From Prosapia bicincta (taxonomy: Eukaryota > Arthropoda > Insecta > Hemiptera > Cercopidae): a stretch of DNA of 64,000 nucleotides. Where the stretch lies: contig JBAIZL010000005.1 of NCBI GenBank assembly GCA_036971475.1, forward strand, positions 178,027,386 through 178,091,385, in the 5' to 3' direction. Below the pieces are notes generated by a model. It ran no database searches. It was given only the letters and a program-made list of their open reading frames with translations, and was not told the origin of the DNA. The position numbers were made by a program, and so were the translations under genes. Shown here piece after piece: positions 10,513 through 22,811 of this stretch. Position 1 is the stretch's first letter, and each line of letters begins with the position of its first letter.

Positions 10513-13500
10513 AGACGATCTAGGAGGCATATTATGGTATTTGAAGTAGACCATACTCTCTAAATCGGGCCATATAACAGATGTCAGCACGTTGTACTTG
10601 ATCATAAATAAAACTAAGATTAAGTAAAAGCAAATGAATTAGAATTAAGGAAGGAGCATAATGATCATTTGATACTGCGAATATAGGGAAAGTATGGCGT
10701 CACGTCTCCAGGGATACGTACCTGAAGTAGCCCACCTCTTTAAAGGGGTCATACAGGGATGTCTTCCCGTTATACCTGTTTGTAAAAATAAGAGTAAGGA
10801 AAAACAGATTAGTTAGAATGGCCTAAGAAAAGAGAATAATGATCACTTGATACTGAGAATATAGGAAGCTTATGGCGTCACGTCTCCAGGGATACGTACC
10901 TGAAGTAGCCCACCTCTTTAAAGGGGTCATACAGGGATGTCTTCCCGTTATACCTGTTTGTAAAAATAAGAGTAAGGAAAAACAGATTAGTTAGAATGGC
11001 CTAAGAAAAGAGAATAATGATCACTTGATACTGAGAATATAGGAAGCTTATGGCGTCACGTCTCCAGGGATACGTACCTGAAGTATCCCACCTCTTTAAA
11101 GGGGTCATAAAGGGATGTCTTCCCGTTATACCTGTTTGTAAAAATAAGAGTAAGGAAAAACAGATTAGTTAGAATGGCCTAAGAAAAGAGAATAATGATC
11201 ACTTGATACTGAGAATATAGGAAGCTTATGGCGTCACGTCTCCAGGGATACGTACCTGAAGTATCCCACCTCTTTAAAGGGGTCATAAAGGGATGTCTTC
11301 CCGTTATACCTGTTTGTAAAAATAAGAGTAAGGAAAAACAGATTAGTTAGAATGGCCTAAGAAAAGAGAATAATGATCACTTGATACTGAGAATATAGGA
11401 AGCTTATGGCGTCACGTCTCCAGGGATACGTACCTGAAGTAGCCCACCTCTTTAAAGGGGTCATACAGGGATGTCTTCCCGTTATACCTGTTTGTAAAAA
11501 TAAGAGTAAGGAAAAACAGATTAGTTAGAATGGCCTAAGAAAAGAGAATAATGATCACTTGATACTGAGAATATAGGAAGCTTATGGCGTCACGTCTCCA
11601 GGGATACGTACCTGAAGTATCCCACCTCTTTAAAGGGGTCATAAAGGGATGTCTTCCCGTTATACCTGTTTGTAAAAATAAGAGTAAGGAAAAACAGATT
11701 AGTTAGAATGGCCTAAGAAAAGAGAATAATGATCACTTGATACTGAGAATATAGGAAGCTTATGGCGTCACGTCTCCAGGGATACGTACCTGAAGTATCC
11801 CACCTCTTTAAAGTGGTCATAAAGGGATGTCTTCCCGTTATACCTGTTTGTAAAAATAAGAGTAAGGAAAAACAGATTAGTTAGATAGGCCTAAGAAAAG
11901 AGAATAATGATCACTTGATACTGAGAATATAGGAAGCTTATGGCGTCACTTCTCCAGGGATACGTACCTGAAGTATCCCACCTCTTTAAAGGGGTCATAA
12001 AGGGATGTCTTCCCGTTATACCTGTTTGTAAAAATAAGAGTAAGGAAAAACAGATTAGTTAGATAGGCCTAAGAAAAGAGAATAATGATTACTTGATACT
12101 GAGAATATAGGAAGCTTATGGCGTCACGTCTCCAGGGATACGTACCTGAAGTATCCCACCTCTTTAAAGTGGTCATAAAGGGATATCTTCCCGTTATACC
12201 TGTTTGTAAAAATAAGAGTAAGGAAAAACAGATTAGTTAGATAGGCCTAAGAAAAGAGAATAATGATCACTTGGTACTGAGAATATAGGAAGCTTATGGC
12301 GTCACGTCTCCAGGGATACGTACCTGAAGTAGCCCACCTCTTTAAAGGGGTCATAAAGGGACGTCTTCCCGTTATACCTGTTTGTAAAAATAAGAGTAAG
12401 GAAAAACAGATTAGTTAGATAGGCCTAAGAAAAGAGAATAATGATCACTTGATACTGAGAATATAGGAAGCTTATGGCGTCACGTCTCCAGGGATACGTA
12501 CCTGAAGTAGCCCACCTCTTTAAAGGGGTCATACAGGGATGTCTTCCCGTTATACCTGTTTGTAAAAATAAGAGTAAGGAAAAACAGATTAGTTAGAATG
12601 GCCTAAGAAAAGAGAATAATGATCACTTGATACTGAGAATATAGGAAGCTTATGGCGTCACGTCTCCAGGGATACGTACCTGAAGTAGCCCACCTCTTTA
12701 AAGGGGTCATACAGGGATGTCTTCCCGTTATACCTGTTTGTAAAAATAAGAGTAAGGAAAAACAGATTAGTTAGAATGGCCTAAGAAAAGAGAATAATGA
12801 TCACTTGATACTGAGAATATAGGAAGCTTATGGCGTCACGTCTCCAGGGATACGTACCTGAAGTATCCCACCTCTTTAAAGGGGTCATAAAGGGATGTCT
12901 TCCCGTTATACCTGTTTGTAAAAATAAGAGTAAGGAAAAACAGATTAGTTAGATAGGCCTAAGAAAAGAGAATAATGGTCACTTGATACTGAGAATATAG
13001 GAAGCTTATGGCGTCACGTCTCCAGGGATACGTACCTGAAGTAGCCCACCTCTTTAAAGGGGTCATACAGGGATGTCTTCCCGTTATACCTGTTTGTAAA
13101 AATAAGAGTAAGGAAAAACAGATTAGTTAGATAGGCCTAAGAAAAGAGAATAATGATCACATGATACTGAGAATATAGGAAGCTTATGGCGTCACGTCTC
13201 CAGGGATACGTACCTGAAGTAGCTCACCTCTTTAAAGGGGTCATAAAGGGATGTCTTCCCGTTATACCTGTTTGTAAAAATAAGAGTAAGGAAAAACAGA
13301 TTAGTTAGATAGGCCTAAGAAAAGAGAATAATGATCACTTGATACTGAGAATATAGGAAGCTTATGGCGTCACGTCTCCAGGGATACGTACCTGAAGTAT
13401 CCCACCTCTTTAAAGTGGTCATAAAGGGATGTCTTCCCGTTATAACTGTTTGTAAAAATAAGAGTAAGGAAAAACAGATTAGTTAGATAGGCCTAAGAAA

Positions 13501-14118
13501 AGAGAATAATGATCACTTGATACTGAGAATATAGGAAGCTTATGGCGTCACGTCTCCAGGGATACGTACCTGAAGTATCCCACCTCTTTAAAGGGGTCAT
13601 AAAGGGATGTCTTCCCGTTATACCTGTTTGTAAAAATAAGAGTAAGGAAAAACAGATTAGTTAGATAGGCCTAAGAAAAGAGAATAATGATCACTTGATA
13701 CTGAGAATATAGGAAGCTTATGGCGTCACGTCTCCAGGGATACGTACCTGAAGTAGCCCACCTCTTTAAAGGGGTCATACAGGGATGTCTTCCCGTTATA
13801 CCTGTTTGTAAAAATAAGAGTAAGGAAAAACAGATTAGTTAGATAGGCCTAAGAAAAGAGAATAATGATCACTTGATACTGAGAATATAGGAAGCTTATG
13901 GCGTCACGTCTCCAGGGATACGTACCTGAAGTAGCTCACCTCTTTAAAGGGGTCATAAAGGGATGTCTTCCCGTTATACCTGTTTGTAAAAATAAGAGTA
14001 AGGAAAAACAGATTAGTTAGATAGGCCTAAGAAAAGAGAATAATGATCACTTGATACTGAGAATATAGGAAGCTTATGGCGTCACGTCTCCAGGGATACG
14101 TACCTGAAGTAGCCCACG
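10513..14118. repeat. 178-bp satellite array
   Basis: The landmark CTTATGGCGTCACG recurs at exact 178-bp intervals from 10,869 to 14,073, with the equivalent position at 10,691 for the first clear copy: nineteen full units and a partial last one ending at GAAGTAGCCCAC. A strongly diverged unit lies at 10,513-10,690, marking an old edge, while the right edge ends abruptly. Diagnostic variants (GTAGCCC/GTATCCC, CATACAG/CATAAAG, GAATGGCC/GATAGGCC) are distributed in blocks: the GAATGGCC form dominates up to about 11,710 and again near 12,597 and 12,775, and GATAGGCC dominates elsewhere. Each unit has a HindIII site. It has no coding potential. Confidence 0.97.
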
Positions 14119-14124
14119 AGAGGC

Positions 14125-14553
14125 GATTAGAGTTGTCTACCTGCTAATTGCAGTGTGTTAATCAAACACTCTTTTTAATATAGCTGTATATATCAGCTGC
14201 TATACATTAATAAATGTTACAGAATCCTTTTTGCGTTGAAGTAGAAAAGGAAATGTTATAGAACGTGCAGTGTAATGCGCCGACCTTGGGCTGGTGCAAA
14301 TATGTCAACAAAACGAGTCTGCAGTTTGTAGTTCGCTGCAAACACGGATTCATTAATTATAATGTTGCATCCCAACAGCTATGCGTTCAACCTGCTTCAA
14401 AATCGTCGGATTTGAACCGCGTTCAGGCAGCGAAAGTTTAAACAATAACAACAGTCTAGCTTTTATGTTGTCTCCACATAATTTCACTTGGATCGCTTCA
14501 TACAGTGCCCAGAGATAGATGTATTAAGGGACCCACTTTCAAAAGGAAAATGA

Positions 14554-14610
<57 letters not shown>

Positions 14611-15950
14611 CAGAGGGGTTCTAGGGCTGAAGCCAGACCTACTCTCCATATCTTTCTCGTAATTTTCGCTAAAATATTGTAATTTCGTTCAACTATTACG
14701 TAAGTTAGGGGTGGAATTTCTTTTAGCAATAATTTTCAGTTTGATTTGCTTTCAAGCGAATCCGATAGAAAATAACTTTATTGCAGATTAAAATAGGAAA
14801 AGACTGAACGTAATCTAAAACAAGATTGTCTACTTTCGTTTTCAAACCTATAAAACGTGTAAAAAAGAATTGAAGTTGACGCGTGCGTACAATAAAGTAC
14901 AAGGAGCGATGCGCGAGGGCTCTGCCGGATAAGTTAACGCAAAGTAGGCCCTAATTTAATTCAATGTTTGATATGCAGCGGTGACGACTTGAGGTGAATA
15001 ACCCGCTTCAGCTACTTCGGTAAACACACTGTTTTTCTATTATTCTATAACTATACAGAACGTGACATCCTGTATGCACGCAGCCTAATCTCTGCATCTG
15101 GCTGGATGCTAACTGAATGTTTAATTGTATATACAACTAAATAATTTAATAAGCATGCCATAATATATGTCTTCGTTAACAATCCTTATACCTAAGTAGT
15201 CCGCTTTTAAATTCAAAGATAAATTTTAAACCCATGTTTCTTAGATAAAGCCATTAAAGATGTACGCGGTTTGTTTATCGTCTCTCGCAGTAGCGTCTGA
15301 TTCGCCAAAACTGTTGGACATCATCAACCTTGTTTAAACATTCCTTGATTAACTCGGTTTTCAATCAGGTTTTATTTGATACGTATGAATCGCTTCATTT
15401 TAAAAGTATTTGCCCTTTGAACCTAATACCATTTAATCCTTTTGGATAGTTGCCACGGACATCTTTAGAATCAGACCTATACACATATTACAATTTTTAA
15501 ATAAGGATATTATAGAAATAAAAATGCTTTAAACACTGATGTAAAAATGTCCTTGTCTTAAAAAACAATCTAGAATGGTTCGCCTATATTAAATAATTTA
15601 ATAGCTGTAATTATTAACAGTAATTTAATTGCGTTGACTTCATTTAGAGGTATTAACAATGACTTGATTTGTTACAACAAAAGTTGGGTTTGGTGTAACA
15701 ATAATACGTTAACATTTTTCTCATTTAATTTTTGTGTTAATACGATATATTTTTTAATGCATATAATAATTATATTTATAAACTATAAATGAGTATTTAA
15801 AACGCATTTCATGCAAGTATATATCATCAGAAAACAGTATTTATACTACAAAAATATTGTTAAGCCTGGCCTTACGTCCTTATATGCATTACATACTCAA
15901 ATAGACAAAACTCAGCGCTGAGTAGGCAACCTAATGCTTATATATATACA
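14125..15950. other. non-coding stretch with an (AT)n run
   Basis: It contains a microsatellite at about 14,554-14,606 and a somewhat GC-richer part at 14,870-15,010 in which all frames are blocked. Nothing else is recognised. Confidence 0.3.
14554..14606. repeat. (AT)n microsatellite
   Basis: Alternating A/T run of about 53 bp. A minus-strand open frame through it reads IYIYIY and is an artefact. Confidence 0.95.
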
Positions 15951-15951
15951 T

Positions 15952-16885
15952 CTTTAAAATCACCTGTTCCTTCCATATAAGGCTATTATAAACGCATCTA
16001 TAAATCATCTGTTCCTTCCACATAAGGCTAATATAAATTCATCTATAAATCACCTGTTCCTTCCACATAAGGCTATTACAAACTCATCTATAAATCACCT
16101 GTTCCTTCCACATAAGGATATTATAAACTCATCTATAAATCACCTGTTCCTTCCACATAAGGCAATTATAAACCCATCTATAAACCACCTGTTCCTTCCA
16201 CATAAGACTATTATAAACTCATCTATAAATCCCTTGTTCCTTCTATATAGTTCTATTATAAACCCATCTATAAATATGCCGTTCCTTCTAAATAAGGCTA
16301 TTATAAACCCATGTATAAATCAGCTGTTCCTTCACTATAAGGCTATTATAACCCATGTATACATTATCTCTTTCTTCCACATCCGGTTATTATAATCCAT
16401 CTATAAATCACTAGTTCCTTCCATATAAGGGTATTATAAACCCCTCTATAAATCACTTCCACATACGGCTACTATAAACCCATATATAAATCACTTGTTC
16501 CTTCCACATAAGGCTATTATAAAGCCGTCTATAAATCACATGTCTTTTTCTTTATCGAGCTATTAAAAATTAATCTATAAGACAGAAAGACAACTGTTTG
16601 TCATATCAAACTTCGGTAAAGCCACCTATTAATAACTTGATATTCCTTTAACAGTCTATTATAAACCAGTTAATAACGATATCAGGTTATTATAAACCCA
16701 TTATAAATTACCTATACTTCCTTCATCAAGATATCAACTCCTTTATAAATCACCGGTCCCTTCTTCATCAGGCTATTATAAACCCGTCTATAAATCACCT
16801 GTACTTCCCTATCCAAGAGATTATAAACCCTTTTATAAATCGCACTCATCTCCTTATCAGCCTATTAGAAATACATTTTTAAATC
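15952..16885. repeat. 45-bp minisatellite with decaying right end
   Basis: Units of 45 bp (core CACCTGTTCCTTCCACATAA plus TTATAAACTCATCTATAAAT) start at 15,961, 16,006, 16,051, 16,096, 16,141 and so on. The left six or seven units are near-identical. From about 16,230 the units diverge and vary in length, and the array fades out near 16,880. Confidence 0.93.
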
Positions 16886-17264
16886 ACTAAAGCCCCGGTC
16901 AGGAAGCACTAGAACAATCTACCTGCTTACTAGGAATGCCCGCTTAGCGTAGGTGTCTACTAACCTACTCACTTTATCTACAACGCTGCAGATAACGCAG
17001 CTGGTTTCACAATAACCCCGTATTCTATGTCAGTAGGCACGATACTAACGCCATTCTTTAATATAACTGTAATTTAATTTTACACTTGTGTAAATAAAAA
17101 TCGTTTTTCCTTCTCTATATTACACTACAAATATAATTTCCTTTTTATTTATGAACTATTTAACTAAATAGAACTAATATTTAACTAAAAATTAAAAAAA
17201 AACTTAAAGCCAATTTTTATTTTACTGTAAGTCCACAATATCAAGAGCACAGTGGTACAATATA

Positions 17265-17397
17265 TTACAATGAAAATATTGGAAAGAACCCCAATACCAC
17301 AAAAATAACAAATAAAACAATCTTAAGTAACTTGTTTTATTTGTTATTTTTGATTATTTTTGTGGTATTGGGGTTCTTTCCAATATTTTCATTGTAA
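17265..17397. repeat. long near-perfect inverted repeat (hairpin)
   Basis: The left arm from 17,265 (TTACAATGAAAATATTGGAA…) is matched by its reverse complement ending at 17,397, with arms of about 56 bp, a 10-nt difference between arms and a loop of about 10 nt. ACTGTAAGTC is present at 17,224-17,233 and again at 17,397-17,406. The structure could be a foldback or MITE-like element with a 10-bp target duplication, but the left arm does not begin at the flanking repeat. No coding sequence. Confidence 0.85.
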
Positions 17398-17409
17398 CTG
17401 TAAGTCATT

Positions 17410-20400
17410 GTTTTATAGTATTTCCCATCCCACAGATATAAACCTAAATGTGATTAAATATTTTATTTCATATGACGTCTTAGTTGTGATTCACAGATCT
17501 ATTGTCAAGTTAATCGGTTGTTCGAAAAAATAAAACATTAAAAACAATACAAAACACAGACAAATACAGTGCTGAATTACCGAAATAAATATTGATTATT
17601 TATTCAATAAGACACGTAGATGTTAAGCACTGGAAGTATTAGCGTTTGTTGCAGACTGTTATGGTGAGAATCATTAAGGAGGGTTCTGTGAAATGAAACC
17701 GCTTTGTTGGACATGAACCAAGGTTATTCACGACTAAAAGGTTTTATGTTTAAAATATTTATATCTTGAGACAGTAGTATTATAAGTCTTAATAAATTAG
17801 ATACAATGGTGTTATAAATGCGCAAGAAAAATTAGTACCACAACTGTTTGTGCCTCTGGGTGATATAATTCGTCAGTAAGAAAAGCAGTTCTTTAAAACT
17901 GAACGAAATTTTGTATGTAGAACTGGTTATGCATTAAACAGTTTAAAATAACTTCTTGTAAGATATTTATTAAACTCCAAAATGACAACTCTGTCAAAGA
18001 TTTTTCTATCTATAAAATAATCGAATGCATTTTTTCTGCTTTTATTTGTCTTTTAAGACAAAAAGGCTGCAGTAGTGATGCAAATGTTTGGTGGTAATTG
18101 AGTGAGCTGTAGTTACCGCAATCTACCTCGATCTGAGAATTGGGGAGGGTTTCTTCCTTGAGGTCGAATATTTGCCGTCCTCACTTAAAACCCACAATGT
18201 TTATGACTCCAAACGTTTCGATCGGTGTTTAGACAGATTCGGCGAGTAAGAGTATGGAAAACGTTTTACTAAATTTGTAAAAATGTAACTGGTTTTTACT
18301 AAAGTCTATAAAGAGTTTTGTACAAAATTAGGTTAGATTGTGAGAGCGGCTGGCCGGTGTACATTGCGGTGGCGCGACGCAGAGCGAGGAAGACGCGAGG
18401 AATCGACCAAGGTCGACCGCCAGCACCATGTTTGTTTTATATATCCATTCTTGGTCTAGTTTATAGCGAGCGGTGTCGCATTAGTAGACTCCGACGATTG
18501 CGTCGACTTATTGCATAAATACAAGTGTCACCAAATTTTGCCACCTTGACAGATGAGGTCGCTCTGGTAATCGGTGTTTGATATAAAAATATCTCCACTG
18601 AGTGCAATACCGAACCATATGGTGTATACTGGCAGATATGTGAGCGTTTTGGAAAACTTGAGGCAGTGAATCGATTTTTTGGGGCTGAAACAACTTATTA
18701 CTAGCGCCATCTAGTTAATGGAACTTTATCCGATTATTCATTCGTTTTACGGCCTCCACCTTTAAAAAAAATACTCACAGAGATACATGTAAGTAAAGGA
18801 TTCGAAAGTAATAGCATTTAATCTTCAACATTACGAAATCTTTGCAAAACGAAATATGGAAGAGAATAAAAATTGTTTTGTAGAAAATGCAGTGTAAAAC
18901 GGGTATATTAAATTAAGAGTAAAATTTGACAAAAACTTCAAAACGGGTTTTTTAAATTTTACATATGCTACTTGAAAATAGATTCTAAATGAGAAAAAAC
19001 ATATCTCAAACGTAAATTGTGGTTAATATTTGGAAAATGACCATAACCTCAAATTACAAACACTCGAAGCTGTATAAACCGTAATTTCCTTATAGAATCT
19101 ACAAATTAAACTCTGTTTATAATGTATTTTTTAATAACATCTAATAACATAAATCGGAATTAATACAGTTTTGTCAAAAAAATACCAATACATCTTTGAA
19201 AAACGAAAATACATAGTGTTCGAATAATCGCCTGAGCCATTACTTAATCATTTATTATCAAATTATGTGGAAATTAAAATGTTCAAGACAAGATAGAGGT
19301 GACTAACAATTGGTTGCTATGACAACACAAGGCGTTATTAATGAAACTAGAAATGTTTACTTTGGATTTTGAAATTACTAGGTTAAGAGTATTCTGTAAC
19401 AAATAGGTCTACAAAATATATAAAGCAAACGAAGAAATATAAAAAGTATTTCAAAGTTATTGTTTGAAAAGTCAAACTACAAAAACCGGTTTGGAATTTT
19501 TTAGTAGCCTACGTTATGTAAATAGCTAACTTTTGTTAGACCTGGTACCTTATAACCATCTTTATTAACACGTATCTATGTCTTTTGTATATTCAGTGCT
19601 TTTTGGTACACTAAAACAAAATACTAAATTAAAAACAAAAATATTAAAAATAATATAAAATAAATTCAATATATACTAACCACCCATTATTAAACTGTCT
19701 AAAACAATCCAAAATAAAAACAAAAACAAAAATGAGAAAATAGAATTGACTTTCTAAACTACAAACCAGTTCTATTTTTTTGCCATTAAAAAGAATTGAA
19801 TTATTTTAATTCAAATTTTTTTTATACCAAGAAAATAACAGTTTATGAACTACACTCTCGCAGAACATTCTAAGCTTAACAGAAAAAACAAAACCAAACA
19901 AAATTCATATTATTTTTTTTTAAATAGACATTTAATGTATTATAGCTAATATATTAAATAACTTTTTAAAACTTGCATTACATTTTTAAAAGGTTTTCAA
20001 TCTCAGTTAAAAATAAATACTTCTTAACAACCTTTAGTATTTTGCATTGACAAAAAAAATTATACTTTGTAAATTATATTAATGTAGTGTTTGTTTGGTC
20101 TGCCTTGGAGACAAAAATAATAAGCTGACCAAGCAGAGTGCTTGGGCTGGAATATCTCAGGCACTTTGTCGCGTCAAAACGTAACTCTATGACTTACAGT
20201 AATTTCAAATTAGTTTTAACTTCAGCTGTATAAATACGTTAGTAGATATTTTAATAGCCTTTAGAGGCAATACTTAGGCCCACTCTTTAATAGTCTAAGC
20301 TTTTAATTGTTATTTTTTTCAATATTATTTTTAAAATAGTTAATTTCTGTTTGAACAACAATAACGTATCAGAATGTCTTACATTTAAAACAGAACGAAA

Positions 20401-21185
20401 TTAAGTTTTGCAGATGACAAATGTTTAGTACCAAAAAGTAAAGGAGCTAAATGGGGGCTTTGCTTTAAGTACAAAAGAAAAGTACACGTGGACATTAGAT
20501 TTTCATTCCAAGCGTTTTCACTTTCGTATTTATCTTATTTTTCTAAGGCTTATTTTCCTTTGTAACCTCGTCTATCCAAATAGGCGTATATTGTTTTCGA
20601 ATATTTACCGTATCATCATAAAATAATTTTCCAAAATTCAAATAATTTGAACATTTCCATGTTTTGGTTTTGTCTTTGTTTCACTAATCAAAGTACTAAC
20701 TTAGAAACGAGTATAAAATTTTTAATAAATTGAATACAAAATTTTCGTCATATGTTAAAAATATATTGCATTCTATATGTACTATTATAGAAACTTTAGG
20801 TCGGCACCTTTCTTGTACTTAATCCTTAATATAAGTTGGTTTTTATTTTTTTTTTTTTAGAAAAGTATATAGCGTTATATTTATGCCTGCTCTTTTGGAG
20901 TTTCGTTATTTTTTGTTTGTTACGTCACTTAAGTTGTAAAAATTTAATCGAGTATGTTATTTTATTTTCCATGCTCGCTTGCGACTTGTTTCGGATTTTT
21001 ATTTTCAATAACAGTTTTTGTGTTGTACATCTTGAGATTTTGTATAAATTATACCTTTTTTGTTTTAACTTGGCAAAAAAACACTACCTTTTTCTCTGTT
21101 TCAGATGTGACTAATAGCGAATTTTCAATAACCTTAAAATAGAAAACAAATAATAATATTCAACACAATTTAAAACAAAAATATG
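17410..21185. other. long AT-rich region, no recognised gene
   Basis: A CpG-rich island-like patch at 18,340-18,520 has open frames on both strands (starting near 18,318 on + and at ATG 18,430 on -) but no splice or family support; it could be a promoter or mobile-element fragment. A motif AGCGCCATCTAG at about 18,703 is of a type I associate with dispersed arthropod repeats. Open frames at 20,836-21,142 are Phe/Leu-rich and look like chance. Confidence 0.3.
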
Positions 21186-21190
21186 CCTGT

Positions 21191-21381
21191 TTAATCACTT
21201 TTACATCAGTTTATGACTATTTGAACTTTATATTTTGTAAATTTATAAAACCTTACAGAGACTGAACGTTTTCAGAGTAGACACTCCACATAGCGATCGA
21301 AAACGTTCTGTCTCAGTAAGTTTTTACAAATTTACAAAATTTAAAGTTCAAATAGTCATAAACTAATCTAAAAGGGATTAA
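21191..21381. mobile_element. MITE-like element with ~80-bp inverted ends
   Basis: TTAATCACTTTTACATCAGT at 21,191 onward is mirrored by the complementary sequence ending GGATTAA at 21,381. The arms contain AGTTTATGACTATTTGAACT and GAACGTTTTC and pair imperfectly over about 80 bp around a loop of about 25 nt. No open frame and no clear target duplication were seen. The sequence ATCGAAAACGTT at its centre (21,296) also occurs at 54,864, and near-identically at 39,303, suggesting related elements. Confidence 0.7.
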
Positions 21382-22228
21382 TTAAGTCTCGCCGAACGTA
21401 ATGGACTACAAAATTCAAGAGAAAAATATGCTATTAAATAAACAAACCATGTTTTTAAAATAAAATATTTTAATATTTCTAATATTTGAAAATCTTGTAA
21501 AAATACAATGTAGAAAGGTGCCTATTTGATAGAATATCACACCTAAAATATCAATTTTTTTTTAAAAACCATTCTAATCAACGAAACTGTCTTAAAATTA
21601 ATTGTTTGTCATTTAGAGTTTTTTACCATGTCCCGTTCATAGTATTGGCAAAATACTCGTACATAAACGAATTATACAGATAATAAGTTATTACATAGTT
21701 TTAAATTATATTAATAACATTTAATCATTAGTTATGAATTTATGAAGGATTAAAATTCAGAATATGTAAAAGGAAATTATATGAAGAAGATGGTAGGAAA
21801 ATTTTTCCGAAACCATGGAAATATAAATATTTTGAATGAGTTCCAAAGATGCTCGAATTGCGTTAGAGGTGGGGTCAGTTTGAACAATAAAAAGTCAGTT
21901 TAAATACTGTAATTATATATGTTAATGTTGCACGTTCAAAAACGACCTTCACAGCCACTAAATAAAGACATGTAAATTAATACTGCGCTTGATATCTGTC
22001 GCTACAATGCAACTAATGCTCAATGTAACTCTCCGAAAGCCCTTCACCTTAGTAACAGGTTGAAGGGAATTTCTTGCAAACACACAATTTACGGTGTGTT
22101 ATTTGTGTAGTTAAAAGGAACAACTAAACAAAAACTTATGCAAGTTGTTATTGTATTAACAAGTGATGAAATTAATGTTCAAAGCCATCTAAATAATATT
22201 TCATAATAAAAATGTTACTGAATTGTGT

Positions 22229-22356
22229 TCAGTTAGATTTAATGGAAGTCATTTTAAATCCGTTTTCAATGTTACTCGGTTCGATTAAATATAACGCGTC
22301 TCCGTGCCATGTTCTACAGTAGAGAGTGTTTTCAAGGTCAAAATAAAGAAAGGATC
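22229..22356 (-). CDS. candidate last exon, minus strand
   Basis: On the minus strand an acceptor with a good tract (CTTACACTTGGATTTTCAG) opens a 128-nt segment: two bases, then 41 codons to TGA at 22,229-22,231. It reads SFLYFDLENTLYCRTWHGDA and continues LYLIEPSNIENGFKMTS. Residue usage is balanced and coding-like compared with the chance frames nearby. The exon needs a preceding exon ending in phase 1, which would lie at a higher coordinate, beyond or within the repeat arrays. No canonical poly(A) signal was seen in the 130 bp downstream. Family not recognised. A fragment of a mobile element is the main alternative. Confidence 0.38.
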
Positions 22357-22419
22357 CTGAAAATCCAAGTGTAAGGGGGAGGAGACTTATCCCAACTGGG
22401 AAACTAGCCACTACTACTT

Positions 22420-22800
22420 CGATGTGACGATGATTTGCAACGGAATTTCGAGTTAGGTGACGCAGGGTGTAGCAAAAATCTAAGGTCGGAATAAACTTAA
22501 TTCAATCAATTCTTTCTTTTATCCCGTTTTCCAATATCTTCCTACTAAGTGGCTTCTTCTTGGCTAAAGTAACCACTTCTGGCCAACACACGTCACTCCA
22601 CTCTTCCTTTTGTTTACACCTCTTGAAGCTTCCGAAAGTTTCAACATAAACGCCATAAATCAGTTTTGGAGTTAATGCCCCTATTTATCCACGCTTCTTT
22701 TGATCTTTACATCTCCGCGTATGTTACCACACATGCTACCAAATACTTGTTTATTTGTACCAACTTGTTTTCCGTATGTTTATCATTACAGCTAATCAGA
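22420..22800. other. non-coding spacer
   Basis: No open frame or repeat was recognised before the 106-bp array. Confidence 0.3.
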
Positions 22801-22811
22801 TTCCTATTTAT

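Noticed and set aside
14395..14450. tRNA gene on the minus strand (GGTTCAAATCC B-box-like word)
   Set aside because: No A box or cloverleaf could be formed around it.
18318..18518. 66-codon frame in a CpG-rich patch
   Set aside because: Frames are open on both strands, with no splice support; composition alone explains it.
20836..21142. Phe/Leu-rich overlapping frames after a long T-run
   Set aside because: AT-rich composition explains them. A good acceptor at 21,105 leads to only 11 codons and a stop.
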